Part shown: piece after piece, positions 39,637 through 49,233 of the stretch
Layout of the letters: every line of letters starts with the position of its first letter
Numbering within the stretch: the stretch's first letter is position 1
From: a virus
Reading direction: 5' to 3' (one strand)
DNA: 64,000 nt
Virus record (IMG/VR): IMGVR_UViG_3300046698_000540
Coordinates: 1 to 64,000 of that record
Notes under the pieces: model-generated
The model's input: only the letters and a program-made list of their open reading frames with translations
The model's database searches: none
Told to the model about the DNA's origin: nothing
Made by a program: the position numbers and the translations under genes

Positions 39637-42561
39637 CTACGTTGTGGTGCTCGAAGTCGTCGTGCTGGTCGTTGTCGTTTCCTCCCACGGATCCATGTAT
39701 TGCGTGGCTGAAACCAGAGCTTGAAGCTGGCTAGGGTGCGGAAGCTGGTCCAACAACGAAATACTGGCGATCTGATCGTACTTCAAATGAGGTTCGGCAT
39801 TCGTGCTGTTGTACCCGCGTGTCACCGTGAGCGTTGCGGTACCATCGCCATGCCACACACAATTAGTGGCCAACACCTGTTCCGAGCCTACCTGATAAAC
39901 ACTTCGCGTTCCTATTCCTGTGACGTCGAAATCGTCCCAGGTGTTGTCCACCGTCCAAGCCGTCGCTGAAGCATCCACATCCGCGAGTAAAAATCCGCCG
40001 GCCGCCAGGTTGTTATCTGGAGTTCTGAAAATCTGAACCGCTTGCAGGAGTTTTTGCTTGCTCAGATCACTATATGCCTGCCAGGAAAGGCGCACGCCCA
40101 CACTGGGAAGCGAAACACAGGGATTTTGTGCCGCCCAAAGCAGAGCGGGCAATGGGGGATACACGAAACCCTTTGATCCGCGGATGTACACATTGCGCGG
40201 AAATCTCGCCAGCTCAACGAAAGGATCCCCTGAAAGAATATCGTCGTACTCACTCGATCGCCAGGAGCGAACCTTGAAAGTCATGCCCCAATCGTCATTG
40301 AGCGCTTTTTCTTCGATCCTGATCCAATCTCCACCGTTAGGCATGAGCGTGTGGGCCAGGTACGTGATGTCGCCCACTTCCAGCTCATCCATGAGGAGAG
40401 TGCTGTCCAGCTCAACATTGCGAACTTGCGCCCATAATTGGGGACTGGTGCCACCCAATTCATGGCGCAGCATCCTGAGGCCGAGGCGCGCCGCCTGTTC
40501 CGTGAAGCAAGTTCCCACCAGGTTGTAGCTCTGCGCCATTTTGAACGGATAGCCATTCAATCCGATCAACTTCTGGTAGTCGATCGAATAAACCGTCGCC
40601 ATGTTCTGCTGGAAATCGAAGTCGTGATCGGCGAAGTTCAAATCCAGTTCATTATAGGAGGGCGTGGGAATGTCCGGCTTCAAGCTGTTGTGCTTGACGT
40701 TGACGAACTCTTGAAAGGCCGGCCTTACTGTGGCATCCTGACATGCGCTGAATTGCCGGACCGCCAGTTTTCCATTGCGGAAAAATCGGAATCCGTGGCA
40801 ATCCCTGAGCGCCGAATCGATCTGATCCATTGCCGGCGCCAGTTCACTGAACTGCCCAGCAAACTGGTAGCGCTGCACCGTGCTTCCGTCCAGGCCCGTG
40901 ATATTGTCCGCGGCATAAGTCGCAAAATCTATGAAACTTTGAAGGTCTATGAACGTGGCGTGCGTTGCGATCGACGTGTACTTGATGTTGAACGCTTCCA
41001 ACACCATGTCCAGGATGATCCACACGGGATTGCCGCTTCCGCCGTAGATCCCGCCAACGCCATAAACTCTGCTGGTTGTGCTGCCGTACTGCCATACCCG
41101 GCGGCCTGCCGCCAGGTTGGCATAAACCGAAGGAGCCGAGCTGGCGCCTGTGCTTTTGCTGGCATCTGGGCTATTCACACCCGAGCTTGTGTCCTTCACC
41201 CGAGCAAAAAATCCGGCCCTGGAGGAAATATAAACCTGTGGGTCTCCTGGGGAATCTGTCTGAAGCATGTCCCCTTCGATCTGCGTCCACACATGAGGCT
41301 CGCCAATACGACCGGGGGATCTGCCTACTCCCTTATCGCAACCCGGCGCCGGCCAAGCCGGGGCGGGAAATTCCCCGTTGGTAGGAAGCAGGCTGTTGAC
41401 CTGGACATCTTGAATGGCCCCAATGTTCACATCTCCGCTGGCGGCCGGGGCATTTCCCAACACCCCTTCCCCAACGATGCACTCTACGGACACATAATCC
41501 GATTCTGGCCGCCATTCCAGAATCAAGGGCGTGCACGTGAATCCTGTAGCGGCGCCGGCATACACCAAGGGCACGGCCTGATCGAAGATCGTGGAAGTCT
41601 GAGAACTATAGGACGTGTAGGGGTCGCCGCCGCCAAGAAACCTGGTCAAAAAATTTCCGCCCAAATAGCCTGTGGCCCAAGAACAAACATACCTCTGACC
41701 ACCATAGAACCGGGCCATTCCGCGGCCAAGGCAACCCGTAGCCGGCCCCACATAGCTCCAATATGTGGGCGAAGAATCCGGCTGGTGCTCGTTATTGGTC
41801 ACCGAAGCTTGCCAAATTCCGCCATTCTGGTAAACTTGGCTTCCTGCCTGATACACCACGGAATGAAACCATGAGGAAGGTCCGAACGTCTTGTCGCACG
41901 TCGTTAGATAGGGCCGGCCTTTATACCCCTCTGTGGAACTTATGTCGGGTCCGAAGTCGTCAGGTACGCTTGCCTCTCCGAGAACTCCCAATATTTCAGG
42001 GATGGCCACACGCGGCCCTGCGCCTGCGCCTGTGTACCCGAAGCCGGAATAGGGGCAGTACAGCCCGTCGTCGAACTGAAGATCGCAGTTCCTGCTGAAT
42101 CGCCGCCGCGGAAGTGGCAAGGTCAAATCGAATAGACCGTCCTTACAGGAGAGCGAAAATGTCTGCTGATCGTAGGGCGTTTTGTCTATGAAGCCGATCC
42201 ACTCGATGCGCGTGGCGTCCGCGAGGGAACCTCCACCGGTCACCACGTCGGGCATGTAGACTTTGAACACAACCACGCCGCGTTGGAACATGTGATCGCG
42301 CGCCGCCAATTCTAGAGTGCGATCGACGTTGGACAAAGTGAACGTGGCCGTGGAACTGGATCCTGTGATATTGGAACTGATGGGCCCCCACTTCACCAGG
42401 CGCGGCAAATAAAGATGCCCGCCAATACCCGTCAGATCGACCCGGCGATCGCTCATGTACCCTGTGGCGCCGTCCACCAGGGTTACCTCCAGCAGAGGTA
42501 CAGGCTCCACCGTGCGCCCGCGGACGGCATTCCAATACGCGGTGCTGGGAAACGGGTTCAT
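39637..42561 (-). CDS. Tail tip/hub protein with Thr/Ser-run C-terminus
   Basis: A 974-residue protein. The N-terminus (VEPVPLLEVTLVDGATGYMS, WIGFIDKTPYDQQTFSLSCK, RNCDLQFDDGLYCPYSG) matches the DUF2163/BR0599-type hub proteins of siphoviruses, in which the Cys-flanked segment closes a small domain. The centre resembles a tail-tip attachment protein (LRDCHGFRFFRNGKLAVRQF, KMAQSYNLVGTCFTEQAA). The last 14 residues are almost only Thr/Ser (TTTTSTTTSSTTT), a feature shared with three other virion proteins here. Confidence 0.75.
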   Translation of the reverse strand: MNPFPSTAYWNAVRGRTVEPVPLLEVTLVDGATGYMSDRRVDLTGIGGHLYLPRLVKWGPISSNITGSSSTATFTLSNVDRTLELAARDHMFQRGVVVFKVYMPDVVTGGGSLADATRIEWIGFIDKTPYDQQTFSLSCKDGLFDLTLPLPRRRFSRNCDLQFDDGLYCPYSGFGYTGAGAGPRVAIPEILGVLGEASVPDDFGPDISSTEGYKGRPYLTTCDKTFGPSSWFHSVVYQAGSQVYQNGGIWQASVTNNEHQPDSSPTYWSYVGPATGCLGRGMARFYGGQRYVCSWATGYLGGNFLTRFLGGGDPYTSYSSQTSTIFDQAVPLVYAGAATGFTCTPLILEWRPESDYVSVECIVGEGVLGNAPAASGDVNIGAIQDVQVNSLLPTNGEFPAPAWPAPGCDKGVGRSPGRIGEPHVWTQIEGDMLQTDSPGDPQVYISSRAGFFARVKDTSSGVNSPDASKSTGASSAPSVYANLAAGRRVWQYGSTTSRVYGVGGIYGGSGNPVWIILDMVLEAFNIKYTSIATHATFIDLQSFIDFATYAADNITGLDGSTVQRYQFAGQFSELAPAMDQIDSALRDCHGFRFFRNGKLAVRQFSACQDATVRPAFQEFVNVKHNSLKPDIPTPSYNELDLNFADHDFDFQQNMATVYSIDYQKLIGLNGYPFKMAQSYNLVGTCFTEQAARLGLRMLRHELGGTSPQLWAQVRNVELDSTLLMDELEVGDITYLAHTLMPNGGDWIRIEEKALNDDWGMTFKVRSWRSSEYDDILSGDPFVELARFPRNVYIRGSKGFVYPPLPALLWAAQNPCVSLPSVGVRLSWQAYSDLSKQKLLQAVQIFRTPDNNLAAGGFLLADVDASATAWTVDNTWDDFDVTGIGTRSVYQVGSEQVLATNCVWHGDGTATLTVTRGYNSTNAEPHLKYDQIASISLLDQLPHPSQLQALVSATQYMDPWEETTTTSTTTSSTTT

Positions 42562-42749
42562 TGCACGGAAACCTTCAGGTCGCAGAAATGAGGCGCACAG
42601 GACTTACAAAAATAATATCTGTGAAGCTCTTCACAGCATGGTAACTTTAGCATGTAGCATACCTCTGCAACATTGTTGCAAGGTTGCATGTTCTCTCGGG
42701 TGTCCCCACAAGTTGCCTCGCATATTTGACCAGCAGGAACTTCCATCAT
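42558..42749 (-). CDS. Small cysteine-rich protein in the tail tip module
   Basis: A 63-residue protein starting MMEVPAGQICEATCGD with ten cysteines (CEATC, PCNN, VCYM, PCCEE, FCKSC, FCDL), which could bind two zinc ions or an iron-sulfur cluster. Small Cys-rich proteins are common at siphovirus tail tips. It overlaps both neighbours by ATGA junctions. Confidence 0.7.
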   Translation of the reverse strand: MMEVPAGQICEATCGDTRENMQPCNNVAEVCYMLKLPCCEELHRYYFCKSCAPHFCDLKVSVQ

Positions 42750-43222
42750 CCGGGAAAACCTCCAATTTTCAACTGAGCTTTTCGCAACTTGTACTCGAAT
42801 AGCTCCACGCTCATCTCATCCTCGTCGAACAACGCGACGTAGCGCCCGAGCGTGGCGTGTGAGGGGTGCGTCAACCTGGTGGTGGGATCGTCGCGGTAGG
42901 GGTTCGGATACGTGGACCAAGGAACCGGATCGTAGTACCAGAAGGAAACCGCCCGGCCCTGGTGGTCGTTGAAAAATTTCCAGAGAATGCCCGACCGGCT
43001 GGCGATGATATCCGTCAACTCCCCCTTCAGGACGTCGAAGCCTATCTCGAACGTGATGAGCGGCGATCCTCCAATCACGAAGCGCTGCTCGAGAATCGGA
43101 GAGAACTGGTGAACCTTGTTTTCCCATTTCCGGCCACGCTTGAAATTGTAGTCGGGATCGAACGGAAAAACCCCGACAGGAGTGTATGCTGGAACGGGCT
43201 CGCCGAACAAAAAATCGCTCAT
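42746..43222 (-). CDS. Distal tail/tip component
   Basis: A 158-residue protein starting MSDFLFGEPVPAYTP. FDPDYNFKRGRKWENKVHQF and FEIGFDVLKGELTDIIA followed by WKFFNDHQGRAVSFWYYDP are the features of a minor tail/distal-tail family (DUF2460-like), which docks the hub onto the tube. I place the start at the ATG overlapping the preceding stop; a much longer frame exists but is antisense-like. Confidence 0.65.
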   Translation of the reverse strand: MSDFLFGEPVPAYTPVGVFPFDPDYNFKRGRKWENKVHQFSPILEQRFVIGGSPLITFEIGFDVLKGELTDIIASRSGILWKFFNDHQGRAVSFWYYDPVPWSTYPNPYRDDPTTRLTHPSHATLGRYVALFDEDEMSVELFEYKLRKAQLKIGGFPG

Positions 43223-43704
43223 GTCGTTGTCGTGGTCGTGCTGCTCGTGGTGATGTTCTCCACATACACAGGATACGCCGCATCGTTGTCGATCGAGTTG
43301 TCGATGTCCCCGATCGTAACCAACACCAGCTCCCCGGTGCGCAGCGTGGCGGCCGGGACGGAGTACCCTTGTGGATCCTCCTTGAACCGGACGTTGTACA
43401 TCGTGTCGTCGTCCGGCGCGAAAAACTGGAAAGGGTAAGCGGACCCCTTCAGGGTGTCTATGAAGGTTTCCAAGGTGGCAATGTCGTTTGTCGTCCATCG
43501 GTCCATCTTGATCGTGAACTCGTACATCGCCACGATCTGGTTGGGCATCAGCTCAAACGCCTGGTCCTTGTATCTCTGCACCACGGTAACCCACTTCACC
43601 TTGCGGCTGAAGCTGTAGTCCATCTTGGTGAAGACCAGCTCAGGGCCCGGCGTTTGCGGGAGGAGCTGGTAGTTCGCAACCGAAGCAGTGGGAGCCGGAC
43701 ACAT
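43219..43704 (-). CDS. Tail protein with Thr-run C-terminus
   Basis: A 161-residue protein starting MCPAPTASVANYQLLPQ. VFTKMDYSFSRKVKWVTVVQ and VAMYEFTIKMDRWTTNDIATL followed by GSAYPFQFFAPDDD suggest a tail-tip beta-barrel protein of the distal tail family. It ends ITTSSTTTTTT. Its ATG overlaps the TGA of the tape measure by one base. Confidence 0.65.
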   Translation of the reverse strand: MCPAPTASVANYQLLPQTPGPELVFTKMDYSFSRKVKWVTVVQRYKDQAFELMPNQIVAMYEFTIKMDRWTTNDIATLETFIDTLKGSAYPFQFFAPDDDTMYNVRFKEDPQGYSVPAATLRTGELVLVTIGDIDNSIDNDAAYPVYVENITTSSTTTTTT

Positions 43705-46700
43705 CAAATGCCTCCGTTCCCGAGTGCGCGCCCCATTGCCTGCCGATTCACGTTTTGCTGCGTGGCCGTGGTGACGGCGCCGGCGACGGCCCTGTTGTAC
43801 GTGGCCGTGTTTTTCAAGAACCCGCTGGTGGTCAAAGTGTTCAAAGCGCCCGCGTCCAAAACTGTGGAAGCATCCACGGACACCACCATATTCTTTTCGT
43901 TGGCTTTCTGCAACTCCGTCAACTGCTGCCGAGCCAAGCCGATCATGACCTGGCCACTCTCGTTCTGGACTTTTTGAGCGCCCCTCAAATTTTCCGCCAG
44001 GCGATCCGCAAGAAGAGTTGGCATGGAGCGCGCCTGGCTGTTCTGCTGCTGTGAGGACTCCAGCAAATTGGTATTGATCGAAGTAAGAATGCCCGCATAC
44101 TGGACAGAATGCTGCCCTTCTGCGACCAGGTAGGTACTCAGGTTGTTGAACAACTGATTCATCTGCCCGGGTTGAAAACCCGCCTGTGTGCGCCGCGCCA
44201 ATTGATCCGCCAACTGGTCGGCAAAATTCCGGTCGCCTTCGCTACGGGATGCCGCCAGCATGTTGATGTCCTTCACCATCTGGAACATCTGCGCGCCGGT
44301 TTTGTCGTAGGCCTGACCGGCGTACTGCATCACGCGGTTGTTCACCACCAGGTTGTCGTTGAGCTTGATGATGTTGTCCTCCATGGCGGTCTTGGTAGAC
44401 ACGGGCGCTGGCGTTCCTACGGCCGTGCCTCTGGAGCCCGAAGCAGCTCCGCCACCTCCGCCCCCTGCTGCTCCCGATAGAACTCCTCCAGCAAAGCCGG
44501 CTGCCGCTGCCGCAGCGGTCCACAAAGCAGCTGCTCTATACTCCCCAGCAGCTGCTGCCGCGGTAAGAGGACTGGAAGCGTCGGCAAGCCCTGCCATGAG
44601 ATGTATTCCCGCCTGCTTCAAGCAGTATTTAGAGAGCGCCTGTAACACCTCCGCGCCCATGTTCTCCACGAACTGCGCCATGGCCTTCCCAACATTTCCG
44701 CCCGAGCCAACAGCCTTGCCTAAAGCATTGGTCGCCTGTACCGCGAGATCCATACCGGCCTTGTAGGCGCCCATCGTGGTAAGAGTGCCCTCAAACAGGT
44801 GGTTCAAGGCCTCCGCCGTCGTTTCCAATGGCTGCGTGAGATCCCGGACGGCGCCGGCATACTTTTGCCACGTGATCGTGCCTTCCTCAAGCTTCTTGTT
44901 CAGCTCCTCAATCTGGCTCTGAACGGGAGCCAACCGAGCCGTCAGATCCTCCATGATTCCCGAAACTGCTTTCGTCGAAGCGCCATACTCCTGCGCTGTT
45001 TTTGCGGCATCCAACTGCGCTTGCCCTTTTACATCTCCGCCGACCAACCGCTGAGCTTGTGCCTGCTGCTTCGTGATCTCGGCGAGTTCTTTCTGATAGT
45101 CTAGCCACTTCTTGACCTGATCCGCGGTGAGCGTGGTATTTTTCAAGAGGTCCAGGGCTTGCACGCTCGAATCCCGTCCGGCCTTGTTCCGGGCGGCTTC
45201 TTCCGCGGTTAATTTCCCCTGAGCCACCGAAGTTTGTTCCAGAATGTCCAACTCCCGATTCCGCATCGTGAGGAGAGCGGTTTCGGTGGTGAATTGCAAA
45301 TCGGCAATCTGCCGCTGCGCCGCGAGCCTCAGTTCATCCTGGCGTGCTTGAATTTCCTTATCGGCCGCCTCAACGGAGCCTGTCTGCTTGATGAGCGCGA
45401 GTCTGAGAGCCGCATCCTTTCCCAGGGCTTGCGCTTGTGCTTCCGCCAGGGAGGTAATGGCCCTCTTTTGCTGATCTACGTTTTCGAGCTGCTTCGAAGC
45501 GTTCGTATTTTGAACCTCAATCAGGTGCAGCTCCCGATTGAAACGGGCTTCATCCAAGGATGCTAGTTCTGTTGCGCGTTGCACTCGGGCCTGGAAGACG
45601 GCTGTGTCGGCCTCTTCCATTTTTTGCGCGACCTGCGCTTCCATCAGAACTTTATCGGCCGTGGTGTTGCGAATCAAGTCGATTTCGTTCTGATACCTCC
45701 TCCGGATCGCCTCTTCTTCCTGATCGTACGTTTGCCCGGTGCGCTCCGCGATCGAAGTCTGCGTAGCGAGTAAAATTTCCTGAACCTGCAAAACTGAGTC
45801 GAGGAGGGCTCGTGCATGTTCTATTGCTGCCACTTGCGCCTGCGAAGCTGCCGTGGTCAAGACCGTTTTGGCGGCCCAGGCATCCTGCATAATCACGATG
45901 GCAGTTTGCAGATCCGCGATCTTCCCCTCGTTTTTGTAGATCGTCTCTATGTCCGCGGCCGTCTTGCTGCGAGCGCCCAGCAGAGCGTTTTCCGCTTGCA
46001 ACCCTTGGATGTCGTTGTTGATCTCGCGTACCTGGTTTTCGACGATCTTCTGATGCGTCGAAAGTCTCATCTCCTGCAAAGACTGAAGGGCTTGCTGTAC
46101 CCCCTCGACGACATTCTGATAGATCAAAGCGTTTTCGCCGGCCTTGGCCAAACTCGTGGCAATTTTTTCGACCTGCTGGGCCAGCAGAGCGGAAGTTTCC
46201 TGTGCAGATTGTGTTTTGGCCCCTAAAGCGGCAGTGAACTCAACAGCTTGCTGTGCAAAATCTTTCTGATCCTGGTGGGCGCGAGCGACCATAGTCTCTG
46301 TCAGATTGAGTTCTTTCCGTCTCTGGATAACATTGGTAAGGTTTCGGTCCAAATCGGCATAAACCGTCGTGACTGCCTGTGCCGCCTGCAATGCGGCCGT
46401 CTTATCCACGTCCGTGACTTTTATGTGCGCGCGCATCAGCGCTTCGTTGGTGGAGATCGCCGACGACAGGCGCCCCAAAGCTCCTATGGTCACATTCAAA
46501 TCGACGGGAACTAGCTGCACGCCACTGGCCGAGTGCTTCAAGCCTTCGATCTCCTTCTCCAAAGAAGCCACGCCGGCCTTCAAGTTCTCTATCTGTTTGG
46601 TGGACTTTTCCGCCTCATCCCCGTAGCTGCTAAAAAGTCCTCTGCTAACCGTAGGATGCGCAAGAGGAGAAGCTCCGCCCGCCGCCAATTTTTGCAGCTT

Positions 46701-48269
46701 CTCATTACGAGCTTGTTCCGTCTCCAGAGCTTGTTTTCGCAAATCTAGGTCATGCTCAAGACCCGGTATGGCTGCGGCTGCTTTTGCTTGCCTGTCGGCT
46801 TCTACGCTTTTTAGCCGCTCCTGGAGAGCCAGAATGTTTGTGACATGATTGCCCTCTTTGTCCAAGAGATCGTTGATGTCTATCTTTGCTTGTTTAGCCT
46901 CCAATATACTTCGTGCTTCCGCTCCCTGGGCATTTGCAATCATGCGCTCCAAAGCGAGCTGGTTCTTTTCCTCCGTGGAAATAAAGTGGTACACGCCCAA
47001 CTCGGCTTCTGTAAACTGGGACTTCCCGCTGCGAATATCTTGCAGGCGCGTCTGCAAGTCGATCATGTTCTGAACTTCTTTTTCCAGATCCTGGGTCAAT
47101 GCCACGCTGCCCTGCAACTGCTGCGCCAAGGTAATCAGCGCTTTCGTTTCTCCCGCGGTGTGAATTTCCCACGCGGTAAATGCGGAAACGACCGTGAGCA
47201 CCGCCATCGCCGCCAGAACATAAGGGTTCGTCGCCATGAAAACGCCTAGAGCTCTGAGCTTCAGCAATGTGGTGGCGCCTTCAAACCCGAGGACGGTCAG
47301 GCCAACGGATAGAGCTTTGACGGCCCCTAGAAAGGCCATCGTGCCTGTGATCGTGGCTACGAAAGATCCTCCCACAACATAGACCCAGGGGGGAATGCTT
47401 TTCAGAATCGCCGCCAAACCTTCAAGAGCTTTGATTCCTTGCAGCATCACCGGAACAAAACCCTGCCCGATCTGTTCCTGGACATCCTCTACCAGTCTTG
47501 GAAGGGACGTTATGCGCTTGCCCGCGTCCTCCATGGCGGTGGTGTATGCACCCGAAACCTTCCCGGCCTCCACCAGAATCACATTGAGAATGGCTTGGCT
47601 TCTCTCCAACTGCGTAAGTGAATCCGCCGTCCGGTTTATGGACGAAGCGTATTCCTCAAAAATCGAAGGAAGGTTCTTGACGATTCCGTACTGCCGCAAC
47701 TGCATCACGTAGTTCGTTTGAATCGCATCGGTCAAGGTTCCCAGGGCCTGGGAAGTATCCTCTCCGGAAACCACGGCAAGATCCCGCGCTGCCGTCGCCA
47801 ACTTGGTAGCATCCGTAAGCTGCAATTGCGACCTGATAAATTGCAGGGTGATATCGATCGATTCTTTGTGTGTGATGTTCAAAGCCCGCAAACCTGAGAT
47901 TTGCGCCTGCGCCGCGCCTGTGGAATAGTTCATGGTCTGCGCCGTCAGACCCATGACCGTATTCAGCACTTCGATTCGAGCCGCGAGAGCCGTGGACTCG
48001 ACTATGGTGCTGTGGATCATCTCCTTTACACCGTGAAGAGCCTCCCCAAGCAGTTGAGTTTGGGCATACAACTTCAACCAGCCCCCCGCGGATTTTTCCG
48101 CTTCCTGGCCGGAATCAAGAGCAGATTGACCCAGCCCCTTCAAGTCCTTGGACACATTCTGGATTGTGACCTGGCCGGTCTTGGCGTCCACCGCAATGGT
48201 GAGCTGGATCGTGCTGCCGGGCCCGCCACTACCAGGCGGAGGGGTTGGGGTCGTTGGCGCCACCGTCAT
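43704..48269 (-). CDS. Tape measure protein
   Basis: A 1521-residue protein that sets tail length and later helps pass DNA into the cell. Long helical stretches with Ala/Gln/Glu bias fill most of the sequence (RATELASLDEARFNRELHLI, LAEAQAQALGKDAALRLAL). A membrane-like segment lies near residues 300-330 (WVYVVGGSFVATITGTMAFL). The Gly/Ala-rich part near 1290-1330 resembles a hinge. By the usual 0.15 nm per residue the tail would be about 0.2 micrometres, an inference. The start may be the GTG two codons downstream, since GGAGG touches the ATG. Confidence 0.92.
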   Translation of the reverse strand: MTVAPTTPTPPPGSGGPGSTIQLTIAVDAKTGQVTIQNVSKDLKGLGQSALDSGQEAEKSAGGWLKLYAQTQLLGEALHGVKEMIHSTIVESTALAARIEVLNTVMGLTAQTMNYSTGAAQAQISGLRALNITHKESIDITLQFIRSQLQLTDATKLATAARDLAVVSGEDTSQALGTLTDAIQTNYVMQLRQYGIVKNLPSIFEEYASSINRTADSLTQLERSQAILNVILVEAGKVSGAYTTAMEDAGKRITSLPRLVEDVQEQIGQGFVPVMLQGIKALEGLAAILKSIPPWVYVVGGSFVATITGTMAFLGAVKALSVGLTVLGFEGATTLLKLRALGVFMATNPYVLAAMAVLTVVSAFTAWEIHTAGETKALITLAQQLQGSVALTQDLEKEVQNMIDLQTRLQDIRSGKSQFTEAELGVYHFISTEEKNQLALERMIANAQGAEARSILEAKQAKIDINDLLDKEGNHVTNILALQERLKSVEADRQAKAAAAIPGLEHDLDLRKQALETEQARNEKLQKLAAGGASPLAHPTVSRGLFSSYGDEAEKSTKQIENLKAGVASLEKEIEGLKHSASGVQLVPVDLNVTIGALGRLSSAISTNEALMRAHIKVTDVDKTAALQAAQAVTTVYADLDRNLTNVIQRRKELNLTETMVARAHQDQKDFAQQAVEFTAALGAKTQSAQETSALLAQQVEKIATSLAKAGENALIYQNVVEGVQQALQSLQEMRLSTHQKIVENQVREINNDIQGLQAENALLGARSKTAADIETIYKNEGKIADLQTAIVIMQDAWAAKTVLTTAASQAQVAAIEHARALLDSVLQVQEILLATQTSIAERTGQTYDQEEEAIRRRYQNEIDLIRNTTADKVLMEAQVAQKMEEADTAVFQARVQRATELASLDEARFNRELHLIEVQNTNASKQLENVDQQKRAITSLAEAQAQALGKDAALRLALIKQTGSVEAADKEIQARQDELRLAAQRQIADLQFTTETALLTMRNRELDILEQTSVAQGKLTAEEAARNKAGRDSSVQALDLLKNTTLTADQVKKWLDYQKELAEITKQQAQAQRLVGGDVKGQAQLDAAKTAQEYGASTKAVSGIMEDLTARLAPVQSQIEELNKKLEEGTITWQKYAGAVRDLTQPLETTAEALNHLFEGTLTTMGAYKAGMDLAVQATNALGKAVGSGGNVGKAMAQFVENMGAEVLQALSKYCLKQAGIHLMAGLADASSPLTAAAAAGEYRAAALWTAAAAAAGFAGGVLSGAAGGGGGGAASGSRGTAVGTPAPVSTKTAMEDNIIKLNDNLVVNNRVMQYAGQAYDKTGAQMFQMVKDINMLAASRSEGDRNFADQLADQLARRTQAGFQPGQMNQLFNNLSTYLVAEGQHSVQYAGILTSINTNLLESSQQQNSQARSMPTLLADRLAENLRGAQKVQNESGQVMIGLARQQLTELQKANEKNMVVSVDASTVLDAGALNTLTTSGFLKNTATYNRAVAGAVTTATQQNVNRQAMGRALGNGGI

Positions 48270-49100
48270 CCTCCTTCTTGATGGGGAAAGTAATCGAGTG
48301 CACCAGGTTCACCTTGTCGAGCACGTCGGTGTGCTGTTCCTTGGGCACATCCATGCTCTCCATTACCTGGTAAATCGCGCTGATGTTGATGCCAAGGACG
48401 GTTCCCAGACCTGCGACGATTACTTGATTCCAGCACCTGGCGTAGACTTCCCATGCCACGATATTTCCGGGCATCAGTTCCACGGCCGGGCAGTCTGCGC
48501 AGCGCTGGAACTTCGCGCTTTCCACCGCTTGGGTTTCGCCCACGGCTATGAGCTGGCTCCTGCACTGCTCGAAGATCTCCTGGCAGATTGCGCACGTTTT
48601 TGCGTATCCGCCCTGCTTCTGCCAGCGGGCGAACGCGGTCAGTTTCCCAGTTCGGCGGCCTTTTTCTGCTCGTTGAAGGTATCGACCTTCTGCGTCACCG
48701 AGGCGAGCCACTGGTCGAATTCCAGGCTGTGCTCGATGAGCATTTCCTTGTTCTCGTCCGTGCAGGGAACTTCCAAATCGCCGGCCAGGGAAGAATCCAA
48801 CTTCAGAATCACCATGCTGCGCAGGACATCGATGGTGAGCCCCTTCCACTCCTGAATGACCTTGCGGGCATAGAGCTTCCGGAACTTCAACTTGTCCATC
48901 TCCTCCTCTTCCCGGAGGGTCCGCATGTTCAGCTTCGTGGTCTTGGCGGCCTCGAACATTTTCTGCATCTGCTGCTTGCCGTAGTAGGTGACTCGCAACC
49001 AGAACGGCGTATTTTGATACTGAACCCACACGCCTTCGTTTTCGGGGCGCGCGGTGTCAATGAGATCGGCTAATCGTACAGCTTGCTGTTGATCGTTCAC
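48229..49100 (-). CDS. Tail assembly chaperone fusion G-T, made by -1 frameshift
   Basis: Frameshifting at GGGAAAC (48642-48648), one codon before the stop of the shorter protein, continues translation for about 137 codons into the -1 frame, giving a protein of about 290 residues. The extension starts LTAFARWQKQGGYAKT and carries cysteine pairs (CAICQEIFEQC, RCADCPAVEL), probably a zinc site. In lambda the analogous G-T fusion loads the tape measure; the tape-measure gene follows here as expected, overlapping by 41 bases. Confidence 0.75.
48639..49100 (-). CDS. Tail assembly chaperone G
   Basis: A 153-residue protein starting at a GTG (NDQQQAVRLADLIDTARP) with GGAGG nine bases upstream. It is helical (YYGKQQMQKMFEAAKTTKLN, HSLEFDQWLASVTQKVDTFN) and lies between tail tube and tape measure, the invariant position of lambda G-type chaperones. 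Its last codons carry the slippery heptamer. Confidence 0.8.
   Translation of the reverse strand: MNDQQQAVRLADLIDTARPENEGVWVQYQNTPFWLRVTYYGKQQMQKMFEAAKTTKLNMRTLREEEEMDKLKFRKLYARKVIQEWKGLTIDVLRSMVILKLDSSLAGDLEVPCTDENKEMLIEHSLEFDQWLASVTQKVDTFNEQKKAAELGN
48642..48648 (-). other. Programmed -1 frameshift heptamer
   Basis: GGGAAAC in the correct X-XXY-YYZ phase (CT-G GGA AAC-TGA) immediately before the stop codon of the chaperone; lambda uses GGGAAAG. After slipping back one base the frame stays open for 137 codons. Confidence 0.75.
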
Positions 49101-49131
49101 GTGAAAAAGCCTCCTGATTCATTCTACATGG

Positions 49132-49157
49132 GAGGGGCGCCTATCCTGACGCCCCTC
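49132..49157 (-). other. Hairpin after the tail tube gene
   Basis: GAGGGGCG and CGCCCCTC form a perfect 8 bp stem with a 10-base loop; a second, smaller hairpin (CCAGGG/CCCTGG) is at 49161-49178. Both are in the 133-base gap between tail tube and chaperone. No T-run follows, so partial termination or mRNA protection, giving more tube than chaperone, is plausible. Confidence 0.5.
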
Positions 49158-49233
49158 TCCCCAGGGTTCACGCCCTGGCACGTTGCCTGGCACCGGGAAA
49201 GGATCGGCCCAGGCGCGCGGACGCGGGGTATAC

